This document shows, in pieces, positions 63,159 to 64,000 of a DNA stretch of 64,000 nucleotides. The notes below the pieces were generated by a model that saw only the letters and a list, made by a program, of their open reading frames with translations, was not told the DNA's origin and made no database searches. The stretch comes from Ruegeria profundi. Lineage in GTDB: Bacteria > Pseudomonadota > Alphaproteobacteria > Rhodobacterales > Rhodobacteraceae. Each line of letters opens with the position of its first letter. Position 1 is the first letter of the stretch. The stretch is taken from assembly GCF_001507545.1 (NCBI RefSeq), contig NZ_LQBP01000001.1, forward strand, positions 662,259 through 726,258. Direction: 5' to 3'. The position numbers and the translations under genes were made by a program.

Positions 63159-63791
63159 TTACTGCCGATCAAGTGCGAGTTTCACTCCGAGCGCGACAAG
63201 AATGCTTCCTCCAATTCTGTTTGCAATGCGATTGGCCGACGACGAGGCTTTGAAAAGCGTGGTAATCTTGTCCGCGAGAATAACGCAGATGGCGTCCGCG
63301 CTCGAAAACATAATGTTCACGATCGTCCCCAATATGAGCAGTTGCACCCAAATCGGAAGTACAGCGCTCGGATCTGAGAATTGAGGAAGGAAGGCCACAT
63401 AAAAGATGGCGGTCTTTGGGTTCAAGACTTCAACCGAAACGCTCTCCCAGAAAGCACGTCTCGCACTTTTTTGACCTGCGACTTGTGGTTGGGTAGCCGT
63501 TTCCGCTTTGGTCAAGAACATCGAAATGCCAAGCCAAATCAGATAGGCTGCGCCGGCAAATTTGAGCGCAAGGTACAAGATAGGAATTGCTCGGAATAAG
63601 ATCGCCAGCCCCACCGCCGCTGCCACGACATGGACGTATCCGCCGATATGTATGCCTAGCGCAGCGAACCAACCTGCGCGACGTCCGCGCGCTATGGTTT
63701 GCGCTGCGGCATAAAGGGTAGAAGGACCAGGCATATACGCAAAAATGCTTGTGGCGATCACAAAAGCGATCAAGATTTCAAACGATGGCAT
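63159..63791 (-). CDS. LysE/RhtB-family exporter
   Basis: 210 residues from ATG 63791 (AGAAGG upstream; another ATG at 63818). About six hydrophobic helices. The family hallmarks are FAYMPGPSTLYAAAQTIARG near the N-terminus and FWESVSVEVLNPKTAIFYVA in the middle. It exports amino acids or derivatives across the inner membrane; the substrate is unknown. Whether it belongs to the integrated element or to the chromosome beyond it cannot be told. Confidence 0.9.
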   Translation of the reverse strand: MPSFEILIAFVIATSIFAYMPGPSTLYAAAQTIARGRRAGWFAALGIHIGGYVHVVAAAVGLAILFRAIPILYLALKFAGAAYLIWLGISMFLTKAETATQPQVAGQKSARRAFWESVSVEVLNPKTAIFYVAFLPQFSDPSAVLPIWVQLLILGTIVNIMFSSADAICVILADKITTLFKASSSANRIANRIGGSILVALGVKLALDRQ

Positions 63792-64000
63792 AAGTTCAGG
63801 ACCTTCTCGCAAAATCATATGAAGTTACGTCGAAACGCGCAGCGATCCTAGCGCAAAAAACCTAAGCAGCCTTTCAACATGTGCCTTCAGAAGTCCGCTT
63901 CGTCTAAGGTTTGTGGCTGCTGTCAGCGTGAGCTGCAGCGGCGATAAATCTGACAAGGAGGAAAGCGCGGGCAGATTTCGGTGCTATGGGGATTGTGGCT

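Noticed and set aside
62849..64000. Search for an attR copy of the tRNA-Thr 3' end
   Set aside because: No stretch resembling GTGTGGGGGCACCAAT is present up to the window edge.

Overview
The window reads as chromosomal DNA of an alphaproteobacterium, most likely a marine Rhodobacteraceae (Roseobacter group). This is inferred from the gene set (fused malic enzyme MaeB, PrpE with TTTGCAAA control sites, an aglEFGAK alpha-glucoside locus, a PrtD-type type I secretion locus, an FnrL-type box) and from the dense, high-GC, short-spacer gene layout. No genus can be fixed from the sequence alone.

Layout. (1) 1-10.1 kb: core metabolism. It holds maeB (cut by the left edge), prpE behind a cluster of TTTGCAAA sites, an amidase, nadK, glyA, a small membrane protein, an alpha/beta hydrolase and a single-domain rhodanese. 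(2) 10.1-20.2 kb: a type I secretion locus. HlyD-type adaptor and ABC exporter lie downstream of two large acidic proteins (646 and about 779 residues) that look like its cargo, and a divergent LuxR-type regulator with a pseudo-receiver is followed by a small all-helical protein. (3) 20.5-26.5 kb: signalling and accessory genes: a REC protein with a degenerate GGDEF-like half, a cytochrome P450, a membrane histidine kinase, a methyltransferase and a LysR regulator. (4) 26.6-36.1 kb: a stress or low-oxygen group (cNMP-binding cyclase, Usp, phasin-like protein, two transporters, FHA-trypsin protease, Hsp20, ferric-reductase-like oxidoreductase). It carries FNR-type boxes and a probable structured small RNA. 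(5) 36.3-46.6 kb: a nine-gene operon plus divergent LysR for uptake and breakdown of a hydroxylated aromatic through hydroxyquinol. It comprises maleylacetate reductase, a LIV-type ABC importer, a TfdB-like FAD monooxygenase, an intradiol dioxygenase and a BKACE-family enzyme that probably finishes 3-oxoadipate. (6) 46.8-48.5 kb: a VWA-like protein overlapping a membrane J-domain protein, then tRNA-Leu(TAA). (7) 48.8-57.7 kb: alpha-glucoside uptake and hydrolysis (bglA-aglR divergent from aglEFGAK) with a perfect LacI-type operator. (8) 58.3-63 kb: a small integrated element beside tRNA-Thr(TGT). It carries an excisionase-like protein, an HTH/zinc protein and a tyrosine integrase in one operon, plus a two-gene cargo module; a LysE-family exporter follows.

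The best candidate for an undescribed system is the cargo of the tRNA-Thr element. A strongly translated 259-residue helical protein starting Met-Gly overlaps a 617-residue QueC-like protein that keeps the PP-loop and a Cys4 zinc site but has extra N- and C-terminal domains. No queuosine genes are nearby. QueC-like enzymes recur in phage-defence systems (QatC, Cap9), so a two-protein defence module is a reasonable inference. Other leads are the probable FnrL-driven small RNA at about 29.1 kb, the BKACE end to the hydroxyquinol pathway, and the RTX-less type I secretion locus.
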